A stretch of 64,000 nucleotides of DNA. Origin: Luteimonas viscosa. GTDB lineage: Bacteria; Pseudomonadota; Gammaproteobacteria; Xanthomonadales; Xanthomonadaceae. Position numbers and translations under genes: made by a program. Positions 63,836 to 64,000 of the stretch are shown here, piece by piece. Location of the stretch: the NCBI RefSeq assembly GCF_008244685.1, contig NZ_VTFT01000002.1, forward strand, positions 1 through 64,000, written 5' to 3'. A model generated the notes under the pieces. It did no database searches, was not told the origin of the DNA, and saw only the letters and a program-made list of their open reading frames with translations. Position 1 is the first letter of the stretch, and every line of letters begins with the position of its first letter.

Positions 63836-64000
63836 ATGTTCGAATCGCTCACCCAGCGCCTGTCCGGCACCATCGAGCGCCTGCGCGGGCGCGGGCGGCT
63901 GACCGAGGAGAACATCCGCGAGGCCACGCGCGAGGTGCGCATCGCCCTGCTCGAGGCCGACGTCGCGCTGCCGGTGGTGCAGGCGCTGGTGGAGCGGATC
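63836..64000 (+). CDS. ffh: Signal recognition particle protein Ffh (5' end only)
   Basis: The first 55 codons of Ffh, which targets membrane proteins to SecY; the window ends inside the gene. The start MFESLTQRLSGTIERLRGRG and the helical N domain with LTEENIREATREVRIALLEA (20 residues) followed by DVALPVV are almost invariant in the family. The GTPase and M domains are outside the window. Confidence 0.96.
   Translation, partial: MFESLTQRLSGTIERLRGRGRLTEENIREATREVRIALLEADVALPVVQALVERI

Overview
The window is high-GC chromosomal DNA from a gammaproteobacterium of the Xanthomonadaceae (Lysobacteraceae), most like Luteimonas or Lysobacter. This rests on the sequence of the ribosomal proteins, the order tuf-S10-spc-alpha, a class II DAHP synthase, the pairing of a YpjD-like gene with ffh, and intergenic repeats typical of the family. 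I assign it by recognition, not by a search. Almost all genes are housekeeping; I see no prophage, insertion sequence, integrase or CRISPR array.

Layout. (1) 1-15393: the end of tuf, then the S10, spc and alpha clusters from rpsJ to rplQ, including secY and rpoA, all on the plus strand. Six gaps of 150-530 bp break the cluster. They hold promoters (before rpsJ, rpsH and rpsM), hairpins and two inverted copies of a 92-93 bp palindromic element. (2) 15564-23222: dsbB, class II DAHP synthase, thpR and typA (minus strand), ppiB, a class I/II aminotransferase and malate dehydrogenase. typA and ppiB diverge from one shared -10 hexamer. (3) 23231-27608: three genes that look like a lipid-linked sugar pathway (a GtrB-like GT2 enzyme and two polytopic GT-C-like proteins), with more A/T-ending codons than their neighbours. 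(4) 27767-38598: propionyl-CoA ligase, a SleB-type cell-wall hydrolase, FadH, a YczE-like membrane protein, and a tightly packed minus-strand operon (MFS exporter, aldo/keto reductase, PhzF-like protein, quinone-oxidoreductase-like protein) divergent from a LysR regulator. (5) 38688-47530: rplU-rpmA-obgE, rpsT (minus), then murJ-ribF-ileS-lspA. Structured 26-nt repeats and short tandem repeats surround obgE. (6) 47555-52061: a Fur-box-like site, a TonB-dependent siderophore receptor and the DUF3649/PepSY/DUF3325 trio, which together form an iron-uptake cassette. (7) 52163-64000: ispH; a minus-strand operon of a small-molecule or protein methyltransferase, a YkgJ-like cysteine-cluster protein and two small proteins; tRNA-Thr(CGU); a GMC oxidoreductase; a periplasmic glycerophosphodiesterase; radA with a PAP2-like membrane protein; a Cds1-like PLP enzyme; a secreted protein of unknown function; a CcsA/YpjD-like membrane protein; and the start of ffh.

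The most unusual content is intergenic. One 26-nt element occurs in two sequence versions that differ by three compensated base pairs, which implies a conserved hairpin. A second composite palindrome of about 93 bp sits in two gaps of the ribosomal cluster in opposite orientation. I found no convincing new multi-gene defence or biosynthetic system. The glycosylation trio and the methyltransferase/small-protein operon are the protein-coding loci that most deserve follow-up.
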